This document shows, piece after piece, positions 9,285 to 16,927 of a stretch of DNA of 23,441 nt. A program made the position numbers and the translations under genes. Below the pieces are notes generated by a model, which did no database searches, had not been told where the DNA came from, and saw only the letters and a list, made by a program, of their open reading frames with translations. Positions within the stretch are counted from its first letter, which is position 1. Every line of letters begins with the position of its first letter. Origin of the DNA: JBGRQB01 sp041725875 (GTDB taxonomy: Bacteria > Bacteroidota > Ignavibacteria > Ignavibacteriales > Melioribacteraceae); NCBI GenBank assembly GCA_041725875.1, contig JBGRQB010000053.1, positions 1 to 23,441 of the forward strand, read 5' to 3'.

Positions 9285-10325
9285 TTAGTTTAAAATCTTT
9301 ATTTTTGAATTATTACTTAATTTATGATGGCCGGATACAACAACTTTATTTCCTTCGTTTAATCCTTTTATTACTTCAATTTTATTTTTTAATACTTTAC
9401 CTGTTTTTATAATTTGCTTCTGAACTCTGGAATCATCTTCCGAACAAACAAAAACATATTGCTTTCCGTTTTCATCAACTGAAATTGCACTTCCCGGAAT
9501 TGCTAAAGTCAAATTATCATTTGCAGAAGTAATGTTAACAAAACAAACCATACCTGGTTTAATCTCTTTGTTTTTATTATCAACAGCAATTTTAACATCA
9601 TATGTATGAGCAAACGGATGCGCAACAACTCCTACCTCGTCAACTGCTCCTTCAAATTTTTTATCATTTAACGCAGCAATTTTTATTGCTGCTTTTTGTC
9701 CGACTTTTATCTGAGCAATTTCATTCTCAGGAATTGGAACTTTAACTTTTATCTTATCAATATTTACAATGGTAATTCCCTGCATTCCGGGTCCCACATT
9801 CATTCCCGGTTCAATTGATCGTCCGCCAACAAATCCGTCACCCGGAGAATACAAAGAGCAATCCTTTAAGTTCTTCTTAAAAATTGCTTCGTTTGATTTT
9901 GCCTGCTTTAATGCCGTTTCTACTTCAACAAATTGTATTTCCGGAATATTTCCTTTTTCGTACATCGGTTTTAATCGACTATAAGCATCTTGTGCTCTGT
10001 TTAATGCTGCCAGACTCACCTGATAACTTTCTTTATAAGTTTTATCATTTATTTTAGCCAGCAAGGTTCCTTTTTTAACTTTATCACCTTCATTTACAAA
10101 AACCTTTTCAATAGTTCCTGTAGCTAAAAAGCTGACCGGCATTATTTTACCAGCCTCAACAGTGCCGGAATATGCAATGCTTTCTTCCAGCTTCACTTTC
10201 TGGGCTGTTCTGACTGAAACTTTAATCGTCTGATTACTTAGTTTTTCAACTTTTCTCTCACCGCTGCAAGCTGATATTAAAAACATCAACATAATAAGTG
10301 CGACTAATAATATGTTTGTCCTCAT
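9285..10325 (-). CDS. RND efflux periplasmic adaptor, lipoprotein (first system)
   Basis: A membrane-fusion protein of 346-348 residues. The N-terminus is a lipoprotein signal with lipobox ISAC (Cys22 counted from the upstream ATG at 10331). Then come the first lipoyl half (about 60-96), an alpha-helical hairpin (about 98-157, QVSLAALNRAQDAY and VEVETALKQAKSNEAI), the second lipoyl half (158-182, SPGDGFVGG), a beta-barrel (190-270) and the membrane-proximal domain (to the end). The start at 10325 is preferred over 10331 because AAAGG then sits 6 nt upstream; for 10331 it would abut the ATG. The stop is essentially fused to the RND gene. An operator-like inverted repeat at 10336-10360 lies directly upstream, so it may be repressed by the TetR protein encoded at 10378-10965. 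Confidence 0.93.
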   Translation of the reverse strand: MRTNILLVALIMLMFLISACSGERKVEKLSNQTIKVSVRTAQKVKLEESIAYSGTVEAGKIMPVSFLATGTIEKVFVNEGDKVKKGTLLAKINDKTYKESYQVSLAALNRAQDAYSRLKPMYEKGNIPEIQFVEVETALKQAKSNEAIFKKNLKDCSLYSPGDGFVGGRSIEPGMNVGPGMQGITIVNIDKIKVKVPIPENEIAQIKVGQKAAIKIAALNDKKFEGAVDEVGVVAHPFAHTYDVKIAVDNKNKEIKPGMVCFVNITSANDNLTLAIPGSAISVDENGKQYVFVCSEDDSRVQKQIIKTGKVLKNKIEVIKGLNEGNKVVVSGHHKLSNNSKIKILN

Positions 10326-10335
10326 TTTCATCCTT

Positions 10336-10360
10336 TCGACTATTTTCGTTTTTAGGTCGA
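10336..10360. promoter_or_regulatory. 25-bp inverted repeat, candidate TetR operator (site A)
   Basis: TCGAC at 10336-10340 is mirrored by GTCGA at 10356-10360 across a 15-bp spacer, in the 46-bp gap between tetR and the adaptor gene. The same element recurs at 10987-11011 with identical geometry and 21 of 25 identical bases (conserved start TCGACTA, central GTTTTT, end TCGA). Sharing between the regulator's own upstream region and the pump operon is what a local TetR repressor would produce. Binding is inferred. Confidence 0.55.
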
Positions 10361-10377
10361 TTAATATTTAAAAATTT

Positions 10378-10965
10378 TTATTTTTTTACGCCATTTAAAA
10401 TCAGATCGACAAATATTCTGATTTTTTCTTTGTTAAACCGTTTATCTTGTTCAATGTATATAACAACCTGGAGTTGTCTCAAACTTCTCACAATTTGCTC
10501 TGCAATAAGTCTTAAATCCTCTTTCTCATAATATCTAAATTCTTTGTTTTCAATAGCTTTGTTGAACAATTCTTCCAGAATTCCGACTTCCCTCTTACTA
10601 ATTGCTTTAATCATACTTTTTAGCAACTTATTATCTTCATTCAGTTCATTTACCATTATTTCGTAAAGTGGAGCGCGACTGGCCATTTCTTCGAAACTCA
10701 ACATTAAAAATGTTTCAAGTTTTTTACTATAACTCTCACACCTGTTTACTTCTACGTTAATTTTCTGAAGCATTTCCATATATTGAGATTCGATAAGATC
10801 TTCGAAAATCTCATTTTTGCTTTTGTAATAGTAGTAAAGCGAGCTTTTTGCCTTTCCTGTTGCTTTGGCTATATCTTCCATTGTGGTTTTATGAAATCCC
10901 CATTTTTGAAAAAGAAGTGAGGCATTTTCAATTATCTGTGCTTTAATTTGTTCGTCTTTACTCAT
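10378..10965 (-). CDS. TetR/AcrR family regulator, operon-proximal copy
   Basis: A 195-residue TetR-family repressor. The HTH (residues 12-55) includes TTMEDIAKATGKAKSSLYYYYKSK, a very typical recognition region; residues 60-195 are helical and poorly conserved as expected for the ligand domain, with a LRQLQVVIY segment near the dimer region. It is the first gene of the efflux cluster and ends 46 bp before the adaptor. Two copies of a 25-bp inverted repeat flank it, one 21 bp upstream of its ATG and one just upstream of the adaptor, so it is the most likely repressor of itself and of the pump. There is no Shine-Dalgarno before the ATG. Confidence 0.93.
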   Translation of the reverse strand: MSKDEQIKAQIIENASLLFQKWGFHKTTMEDIAKATGKAKSSLYYYYKSKNEIFEDLIESQYMEMLQKINVEVNRCESYSKKLETFLMLSFEEMASRAPLYEIMVNELNEDNKLLKSMIKAISKREVGILEELFNKAIENKEFRYYEKEDLRLIAEQIVRSLRQLQVVIYIEQDKRFNKEKIRIFVDLILNGVKK

Positions 10966-10986
10966 TTTGACTGACTTTTCGTTTTT

Positions 10987-11011
10987 TCGACTAATTTTGT
11001 TTTTCGTTCGA
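10987..11011. promoter_or_regulatory. 25-bp inverted repeat, candidate TetR operator (site B)
   Basis: TCGAC at 10987-10991, 15-bp spacer, TTCGA at 11007-11011; 21 of 25 bases are identical to site A at 10336-10360. A further TTGAC at 10967-10971 continues the pattern with a 20-bp period toward the start codon at 10965, so more than one dimer might bind. The site lies between the tetR start codon and a possible promoter at 11015-11045, where a bound repressor would block initiation. Binding is inferred. Confidence 0.55.
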
Positions 11012-11014
11012 AAC

Positions 11015-11045
11015 TAAATCTAGTTATTTTTATTTTTAATATCAA
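11015..11045 (-). promoter_or_regulatory. Possible promoter of the tetR-efflux cluster
   Basis: Read on the minus strand there is TTG (11045-11043), 20 bp, then TAGATTTA (11022-11015), which matches seven of eight positions of the Bacteroidota -7 element TAnnTTTG. Spacing is acceptable for that promoter class. The AT-rich setting makes chance matches common, so this is tentative; support comes mainly from the operator-like repeats immediately downstream. Confidence 0.25.
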
Positions 11046-11115
11046 TCCAAATTGGAAAAATTATTCCATTATACTTTTTTGATTTTTTATTCTATTGAAA
11101 TGCACTGCTTTTTAG

Positions 11116-12027
11116 TCAGTTAAATTTTCTATATTCGGCGGGAGTCAATCCTGTTTTCTGTTTGAATAATTTATTAAAATATTGCGGGTAGTTAAATCCC
11201 AACTCGTATGCAATTTCTTTAACGGAACTGTTGGAACTAAGCAAGACTGATTTGGCTCTTTCAATAATAAATGTATGAATATGCTCCTGCGTATTTTTTC
11301 CTGTCTCTTTTCTTAATAAGTCGCCCAAATAATTAGTGGAAATATTTAACGCCTGAGCGCAATCTCCTGCAGCGGGAATTCCCTTTTCAAGATTATCTTC
11401 ATTGTCAAAATATTGATCGAGATATTTTTCTAACTTAACAATTACATCTTTGTTTTCATTGCTTCTGGTTATAAATTGTCTGTCATAATATCTGTTGCAG
11501 TAATTTAAAATCAACTCTACATTTGACACCAATAAAGTTTTGCTGTGCTTATCAATGTTTGTGTTAAGTTCGTGTTCCAGGGTTTTCACTAATTCGGTCA
11601 GCAAAACTTTTTCCTGTTCAGATAAATGCAAAGCTTCATTTACATCATAAGAGAAAAAAGTATAATTTTTGATTTTTTCTCCAAGCTGCGTACCTCTGAT
11701 TAAATCAGGATGAAACAGAAGTGCCCAGCCGCTTCTTTCATTATTCGAATTATTGCTCTGGACAGATGTTACTTGTCCCGGAGCCAAAAACACAAGTGTT
11801 CCTTCCTGAAAATCGAATTTCTTTCTGCCGTAAACCCAATTGCAGGTCGGATTAAAATTTTTAAGATGAATGGAATAAAATCCGGTAATTGTTTTTGGAT
11901 GATCCTGAATATTTTCTGTATCAATCTTTGAAAAATCGATAACTGAAATTAAAGGATGATTTGGTTTTGCATATCCTATTAAGTCATGTGTTTCACTTAT
12001 AGTATTCACTTTTCTTATTTCATCCAT
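11116..12027 (-). CDS. AraC family transcriptional regulator
   Basis: A regulator of about 303 residues with an N-terminal cupin-like sensing domain (about 20-170, including EGTLVFLAPGQVTSVQ) and a C-terminal AraC/XylS DNA-binding domain (about 195-305). Both helix-turn-helix units are visible: DCAQALNISTNYLGDLLRKE and VKEIAYELGFNYPQYFNKLF, followed by the family signature KQKTGLTPAEYR. Three consecutive ATGs occur (12033, 12030, 12027); the third is best placed behind AGGA at 12035-12038. It follows the START-like gene by 9-15 bp and probably forms one operon with it and the SDR gene upstream. AraC proteins next to SDR oxidoreductases usually act as activators of the local operon, but no binding site is assigned. 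Confidence 0.92.
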   Translation of the reverse strand: MDEIRKVNTISETHDLIGYAKPNHPLISVIDFSKIDTENIQDHPKTITGFYSIHLKNFNPTCNWVYGRKKFDFQEGTLVFLAPGQVTSVQSNNSNNERSGWALLFHPDLIRGTQLGEKIKNYTFFSYDVNEALHLSEQEKVLLTELVKTLEHELNTNIDKHSKTLLVSNVELILNYCNRYYDRQFITRSNENKDVIVKLEKYLDQYFDNEDNLEKGIPAAGDCAQALNISTNYLGDLLRKETGKNTQEHIHTFIIERAKSVLLSSNSSVKEIAYELGFNYPQYFNKLFKQKTGLTPAEYRKFN

Positions 12028-12042
12028 CATCATTCCTGTTGT

Positions 12043-12678
12043 TTAATTTTTTACTTCAGTTTCTTCAAAACTTAATTTTATTAATTTTTTAACAAAATCA
12101 ATTGGTCCGTCAGGAAAATATGATTTCACCAAAAATATTGGAATTCCTTCGGGCACAAATTTTTGATTAATTTCTATCTTCGTAGAATCAGTGCCAACTC
12201 TTGAAAATTTATATTCAAATTTTCCAACTTTCATTCTTCTTGTATCAGTTTCTTCAAATTTTTCCGGTGTACAAACTTGCTTAAATATTAATGAATTTTC
12301 ATTTTCACCAATGTAAGTTGTTCGAACATTATCGATGTTTGGTGCCGGCCAGGGATTATCAAAGTAATAATAAACAACAAGCTCATTATCTTTTTTATCG
12401 AGTATTTTAACTTCCTCACAGTTAACGAACAATGTTTTATGTCCCTCAATATTTGTGATTATGTTTTTGCATTTGTCATAATCTGCAAACTGTACCGTAC
12501 TTAATTTCCATTTCACCAATGTCTCTTCTTCTCCACTTGACAACAAGGTATCTGGAAAAGCTGTATACAATTTATATCCTTCCTGATCAAAAACCAATTC
12601 CCAAAAATCAGACTGATTTTCAGTTTGAGCAAAAGTCAAAACATTTATAAATAAAAATAACATCAGATATTTTTTCAT
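12043..12678 (-). CDS. Exported START/SRPBCC-domain protein
   Basis: A 211-residue protein with a Sec signal peptide (about 1-18, MKKYLMLFLFINVLTFAQ) and then a START-like lipid-binding fold through residue 205. Recognisable pieces are FWELVFDQEGYKLYTAF at the start, YYYFDNPWPAPNIDNV in the middle (a common START motif) and a C-terminal amphipathic helix beginning PIDFVKKLIKLSFEE. Such domains hold a hydrophobic ligand in a cavity; the ligand here is unknown. The start at 12678 is preceded by AGGAAG that overlaps the TGA of the SDR gene; a longer reading from a TTG at 12690 is less likely. Its place between an SDR and an AraC regulator suggests a role with a lipophilic metabolite, which is inference. 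Confidence 0.8.
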   Translation of the reverse strand: MKKYLMLFLFINVLTFAQTENQSDFWELVFDQEGYKLYTAFPDTLLSSGEEETLVKWKLSTVQFADYDKCKNIITNIEGHKTLFVNCEEVKILDKKDNELVVYYYFDNPWPAPNIDNVRTTYIGENENSLIFKQVCTPEKFEETDTRRMKVGKFEYKFSRVGTDSTKIEINQKFVPEGIPIFLVKSYFPDGPIDFVKKLIKLSFEETEVKN

Positions 12679-12686
12679 TTTCTTCC

Positions 12687-13592
12687 TCAAAATTTTATTC
12701 CTGTAACTTCTTCAGTATACTTCCATAATTTTTCACTCATTTCATCTGTATACTCATTATGTTTAATTTCTAATGATTTAGATGCACCGCATAAACCATA
12801 TCTGGGACCGTACAATTCTTCCCCTTTTGCATTTTTATCCACTGCGACTCTTAACAATGATTCCACACCTTTAGAAACCGGACTTGCTAAAATCTTTGAA
12901 ATAATACCGCCCATTCCTTCGCTTTGCTGGCGTTCAGTTGCTGATAATCCGGGATGTGCTGACAATGCAATTGTATTCGATTTTAATTCTGTTAATTTTT
13001 TCTGTAATTGTTTTGTGAACAATAAATTTGCCAGTTTACTGGAACCGTATGATTGGCCCCTTTTATATTTTTTAGTACTCCAGTGTAAATCATTGAAGTC
13101 AATAGTACCAAATTTATATGCGCCTGAGTTTACATTTATTATTCTTGAATTATCAGTCGCGAGCAAAATATCAAACAGTTCGTGAGTAAGAATAAACGGA
13201 GCAAAATGATTGGTTGCCATTTGTAATTCATATCCTTCATTGGTATGTTCCAAATTTTTAAGATTTACAAGTGCTGCATTATTAAAGAGAAAATCTAGAC
13301 GGGAATATGTTTTTTTGAACTCAGCAGAGAAATTTACAATAGATTTTTTCTCAAGCAGATTGAGTGGAATAAATTGCACTTTATCTGTATATCCAATTCT
13401 GCTGTGAATTTTTGCAATTGCCTGAAAAGCTTTTTTTTCATTTCGCGAAGCCATTACAACTTCAGCATTTTTTTTTAACAACTGCATAACTATTTCCAGA
13501 CCTAATCCTCTGTTTCCTCCCGTTACTATAGCCACTTTACCATTCAAATCGGGCATTTGAGAAATATCCCATCTGTTTTTTTTATTATTCAT
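12687..13592 (-). CDS. Short-chain dehydrogenase/reductase (retinol-dehydrogenase-like SDR)
   Basis: A 301-residue classical-type SDR with a Rossmann fold. The nucleotide motif TGGNRGLG is at 24-31, Arg50 after the second strand favours NADP(H), NNAA is at 104-107 (commonly NNAG), and the catalytic set is Ser156 with Tyr182 and Lys186 (YGSSK). The long form with APFILTHEL and PG at 214-215 resembles the retinol dehydrogenase/protochlorophyllide reductase-like branch, enzymes acting on hydrophobic alcohols or carbonyls. Substrate is not assignable. GGAG lies 8 nt before the ATG. It is the first gene of an operon with the START-like and AraC genes; its TGA overlaps the ribosome-binding site of the next gene. 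The upstream 205-bp gap contains an inverted repeat at 13659-13678. Confidence 0.92.
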   Translation of the reverse strand: MNNKKNRWDISQMPDLNGKVAIVTGGNRGLGLEIVMQLLKKNAEVVMASRNEKKAFQAIAKIHSRIGYTDKVQFIPLNLLEKKSIVNFSAEFKKTYSRLDFLFNNAALVNLKNLEHTNEGYELQMATNHFAPFILTHELFDILLATDNSRIINVNSGAYKFGTIDFNDLHWSTKKYKRGQSYGSSKLANLLFTKQLQKKLTELKSNTIALSAHPGLSATERQQSEGMGGIISKILASPVSKGVESLLRVAVDKNAKGEELYGPRYGLCGASKSLEIKHNEYTDEMSEKLWKYTEEVTGIKF

Positions 13593-13658
13593 TTTTCATC
13601 TCCATTATTTCTAAACTAAAGGTATGAGAAAAATATTTTGCAAGATTATTCTAATCCC

Positions 13659-13678
13659 TGAATTAATTATACAATTCA
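13659..13678. promoter_or_regulatory. 20-bp inverted repeat upstream of the SDR operon
   Basis: TGAATT (13659-13664) and AATTCA (13673-13678) form six-bp arms around an eight-bp AT-rich spacer, 67 bp upstream of the SDR start codon. It could be an operator, but AraC proteins usually bind direct repeats and such AT-rich dyads arise by chance in this sequence. Confidence 0.25.
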
Positions 13679-13740
13679 CTTGTTTGAAATTTTCAACACT
13701 GCTTTGCATTAAATTTCTTCTTAAATCATCATTTTTTTGA

Positions 13741-13767
13741 TAATAAAAAAGGACCCGAAGGCCCTTC
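13741..13767 (-). terminator. Rho-independent terminator of the second RND operon
   Basis: On the minus strand, AAGGGCC (13766-13760), loop TTCG (13759-13756) and GGTCCTT (13755-13749) form a 7-bp stem with one G-U pair and a cUUCGg tetraloop, followed by TTTTATTA. It begins 32 bp after the stop codon of the RND gene at 13798. Stem, loop and U-tract are all present. Confidence 0.88.
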
Positions 13768-13797
13768 TGTTCATTCTGATATTATACGAACTGAACA

Positions 13798-16700
13798 CTA
13801 TTTATTTTCGAGGCTTAAATAAATTTTTCTTCTGTTATCAAACCCAAATTTCTTTTTCAGATTATCCATTACCAAATAAACAACGGGAACAACAATGAGA
13901 GATAAAACCATTGAACTCGATAGCCCGCCAATTAATGCCCAGGCCAATCCGTTCTTCCACTCGGCTCCGGGTCCGCCGGCCACAGCCAATGGCAACAATC
14001 CGATAATCATTGAAAGGTTTGTCATAAGTATTGGTCTGAACCTCAACTTAACAGCTTCCAGCACTGCAGCTTTCACTTCTTTTCCATTATTGATTAATTC
14101 GTTCGTAAAATCCACAACCAGAATAGCATTTTTTGCCACTAATCCGATTAACATAATTATACCCACAATTGAAAAAACACTTAACGAATGTTGTGTTAAA
14201 GCCAGGGCAAGCAATGCTCCAATTATGGATAACGGAATTGAAAACAAAACTACAAGCGGATAAATATAGGAGTTATAAAGCACTACCATCAGCAGGTAAA
14301 TTAAAAATACCGAAATCAACAGCGCTGCTCCTAAAGTTCCAAAAGCTCTGGATTGATTTTTTGCCTGTCCGATAAACTCAAGATCAATTCCCTGAGGAAT
14401 TCCGTGTGCTGCAATTTTTTTTCTTAACTCACTAATCACTTCGCCAGACTTTCTCCCGATTACGCCGGCTTCAACGCTAAGTGAACTTATCCTGTTTGAT
14501 CTTTCCATTTGAAACGGACTGGCACCTTCTGTAATTTGAGCAAACTGTTTTAGTTTTATTAACTCTCCTTTATTATTTATAAACTGGAAATTTTCTATAT
14601 CTCTTCTGCTGTTTCTGTCAAAATCGTCCAGTTTAATATTTATATCATATTCCTTTTCAATTCCTCTGAATTTATTTGTGTTATTGCCGTTAAAGGCTAC
14701 TTGTAAATTAAACCCGACAGTTGCTATTGAAAGTCCGAGTTTCTTTAATCTTTCCCTGTCAATTTCAATTTTATATTCAGGCAAACCACTTTCAATTGAT
14801 GACTGCACTTCAATTGTTCCCTTTGTTGAATCGACCAATGCAGTGACATATTCTGTGAATTCAGTGAGTTCCTTTATATCTCCGCCTCTCAAAACAATTT
14901 GTACCGGAGTTGTTATTGATCCTAACAAATTGACAGTCTTAACTCTTATTTTCACTCCGGGAATTTTTTCTTCAAGCTCCAGTTTTAAGTTTCTTGAAAA
15001 ATATTCCGTACTAATTTCTCTTTCCGATTTTGATACAAGTTGAACACTGATTTCCGATTGATAATTACTTGTGCTGGTTCCTGTATTTCCAATACTGTTT
15101 TTTCCGACAGACACATAATATGATTTCACTTCAGGATGAACCGTAATAACTGACTCAACTGATAAAGAAATCTGATTAGTTTCTTTTAACGGAGTGTTTT
15201 TTTCAGCTTCGATTTCAATTATAAATTCTCCTCTGTCACCTGCATCCAAAAACTCACTTCCGATAAGTCCGGCAGGAATCAATGCTACGGCACCAATCAA
15301 TAAGATGAAAGAAGAAAACAACACAACAAATTTTCTCTCCAGTGAAATTTTCAAAAACCTCAAAGTTTCATTGGTTATCAGATTTATCACTTTATCAAAA
15401 GATGTTATTATTTTTCCAAGTAGAGATTTATTATTCAGGTGATCAATTTTTGCAAATCGAGAAGAGACAAAAGGTACCAGTGTAAATGATACAAACAGAC
15501 TCATCAATGTTGAAGCAATTATTACTATTGAGTATTGAAATAAAATAGTCGCAACCATTCCTGTTGCCAGAGTAATCGGGACAAAAACAATAATATCAAC
15601 TAAAGTTATAGAGAGTGCGGTAAATCCAATTTCCATTCTCCCGTCATACGATGCTCTGACTCTATCTTTTCCCATTTCAAGATGACGATGAATATTTTCC
15701 AAAACAACTATTGAATCGTCAACTAAAATACCAATCACCAATGATAACGCCAGAAGAGTCATCATATTTAGGGAAAACCCGAAAATGTTCATTACTATAA
15801 AGGTTGATACAATTGAAGTTGGAATAGAGATCATTACTATTAAGGAGTTTCGCAAGGTATGAAGAAAAAGTAATATCACGGTTGCTACCAAAATGATTGC
15901 CAGCATTAAATCAACCTGAACAGCATTAGCAGCTTCCAATGTGAATTCAGAGGAATCATAAGCTAGTTTAAAATCAAACTCTATTTTGGAAAATCTGATT
16001 TTCAGCTTGTGTAATTTCTCTCTGATTTTTTTACTTAATTCAACGCTGTTTGTGCCTGTCTGCTTTGAGATAGTCAGACCAATTGAATTTTGTCCGTTGG
16101 TTCTGTTTATTAATTTTGTTTCCTTTTGCGAATCTAAAACCTCAGCAATATCTTTTAACTTGACTGGAGTGTTATTGTCATATTTCAGAATTACATTTTC
16201 TAATAAATCAACATCTTTAACTTTGCCGCTTAATCTGATATTGACTGTATTTGTTTGTGATTCAACTTTTCCGGTTGGATAATCCAAATTTGCTCTTCCG
16301 ATAATCTGAACAATCTGAGCCGGATCAAGATTATATTTTTCCAAATATTGCGAGTTCAGATTGATCTTAATTTCTCTTTCATTACCGCCAACTATGTCAA
16401 CTTCACCAACACCTGTAATTTGTGATATTTCTGGTTTAATTATTCGATCAATTAAATCGTAAAACTCTGTTGTTGATAATTTGGAAAACAGTCCTAATCT
16501 CAAAACAGGAAGATTATCCAAATTAAATCTTTTAATCATTGGAGTTTTTGCATCATCTGGCAACTTGCTTAAAATCTGATTTATATTTCGCTGAACTTCT
16601 TCAATACTTTTATCTACATCTATTCCCTGATTCATTTCCAATCTTACAATTGATAATCCCTCCAGAGATTTTGAACTGATGGTTTCAATATCTTCAGTTA

Positions 16701-16917
16701 AGATAACTCCGTCTTCAATTATTTTTGTCACAGAGTTTTCAACTTCAGATGGCGAAGCTCCCGGATATGCTGTTGTTATTGTTAAATTTGTAGAACCGAT
16801 GTCAGGCATCAGTTCGTAGTTCAGTAAACTGTAACTGTACAGACCCATAGTTACTAAAACTATAAATATCACAACTATGATTGTTGGTCTGTTAATTGAG
16901 ATCTGAGTTAAGTTCAT
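13798..16917 (-). CDS. RND efflux pump, inner-membrane permease (second system)
   Basis: A 1039-residue RND transporter of the hydrophobe/amphiphile branch. It begins MNLTQISINRPTIIVVIF, a usual HAE-type N-terminus, followed by porter motif PGASPSEVE (52-60), a first block of helices (about 335-485) and a second (about 860-1020). The proton relay is canonical: Asp400-Asp401 (GILVDDSIVVLEN) in TM4 and Lys929 (GLVAKNAILVVDF) in TM10. A strong GGAGGA lies just upstream of the ATG. It follows its adaptor by 10 bp and ends before a clear hairpin terminator. No outer-membrane channel is encoded in this unit, so it must recruit one from elsewhere, possibly the TolC-like protein at 4891-6183. Substrate unknown; probably lipophilic or amphiphilic compounds. 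Confidence 0.94.
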   Translation of the reverse strand: MNLTQISINRPTIIVVIFIVLVTMGLYSYSLLNYELMPDIGSTNLTITTAYPGASPSEVENSVTKIIEDGVILTEDIETISSKSLEGLSIVRLEMNQGIDVDKSIEEVQRNINQILSKLPDDAKTPMIKRFNLDNLPVLRLGLFSKLSTTEFYDLIDRIIKPEISQITGVGEVDIVGGNEREIKINLNSQYLEKYNLDPAQIVQIIGRANLDYPTGKVESQTNTVNIRLSGKVKDVDLLENVILKYDNNTPVKLKDIAEVLDSQKETKLINRTNGQNSIGLTISKQTGTNSVELSKKIREKLHKLKIRFSKIEFDFKLAYDSSEFTLEAANAVQVDLMLAIILVATVILLFLHTLRNSLIVMISIPTSIVSTFIVMNIFGFSLNMMTLLALSLVIGILVDDSIVVLENIHRHLEMGKDRVRASYDGRMEIGFTALSITLVDIIVFVPITLATGMVATILFQYSIVIIASTLMSLFVSFTLVPFVSSRFAKIDHLNNKSLLGKIITSFDKVINLITNETLRFLKISLERKFVVLFSSFILLIGAVALIPAGLIGSEFLDAGDRGEFIIEIEAEKNTPLKETNQISLSVESVITVHPEVKSYYVSVGKNSIGNTGTSTSNYQSEISVQLVSKSEREISTEYFSRNLKLELEEKIPGVKIRVKTVNLLGSITTPVQIVLRGGDIKELTEFTEYVTALVDSTKGTIEVQSSIESGLPEYKIEIDRERLKKLGLSIATVGFNLQVAFNGNNTNKFRGIEKEYDINIKLDDFDRNSRRDIENFQFINNKGELIKLKQFAQITEGASPFQMERSNRISSLSVEAGVIGRKSGEVISELRKKIAAHGIPQGIDLEFIGQAKNQSRAFGTLGAALLISVFLIYLLMVVLYNSYIYPLVVLFSIPLSIIGALLALALTQHSLSVFSIVGIIMLIGLVAKNAILVVDFTNELINNGKEVKAAVLEAVKLRFRPILMTNLSMIIGLLPLAVAGGPGAEWKNGLAWALIGGLSSSMVLSLIVVPVVYLVMDNLKKKFGFDNRRKIYLSLENK

Positions 16918-16927
16918 ATTTCCTCCG

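Noticed and set aside
4234..10965. The two TetR genes as a recent tandem duplication
   Set aside because: They share the HTH pattern expected of any TetR pair, but the ligand domains differ in length and sequence and no nucleotide repeat links them.
11046..11068. Small dyads (TCCAAATTGGA and TGGAA-N6-TTCCA) after the AraC gene as a terminator
   Set aside because: Stems are short and AT-rich and no T-run follows on the minus strand, so they do not support a terminator.
13895..14263. 122-residue and neighbouring open frames on the plus strand within the second RND gene
   Set aside because: Antisense to a clearly conserved RND C-terminus, with low-complexity composition and no family resemblance.
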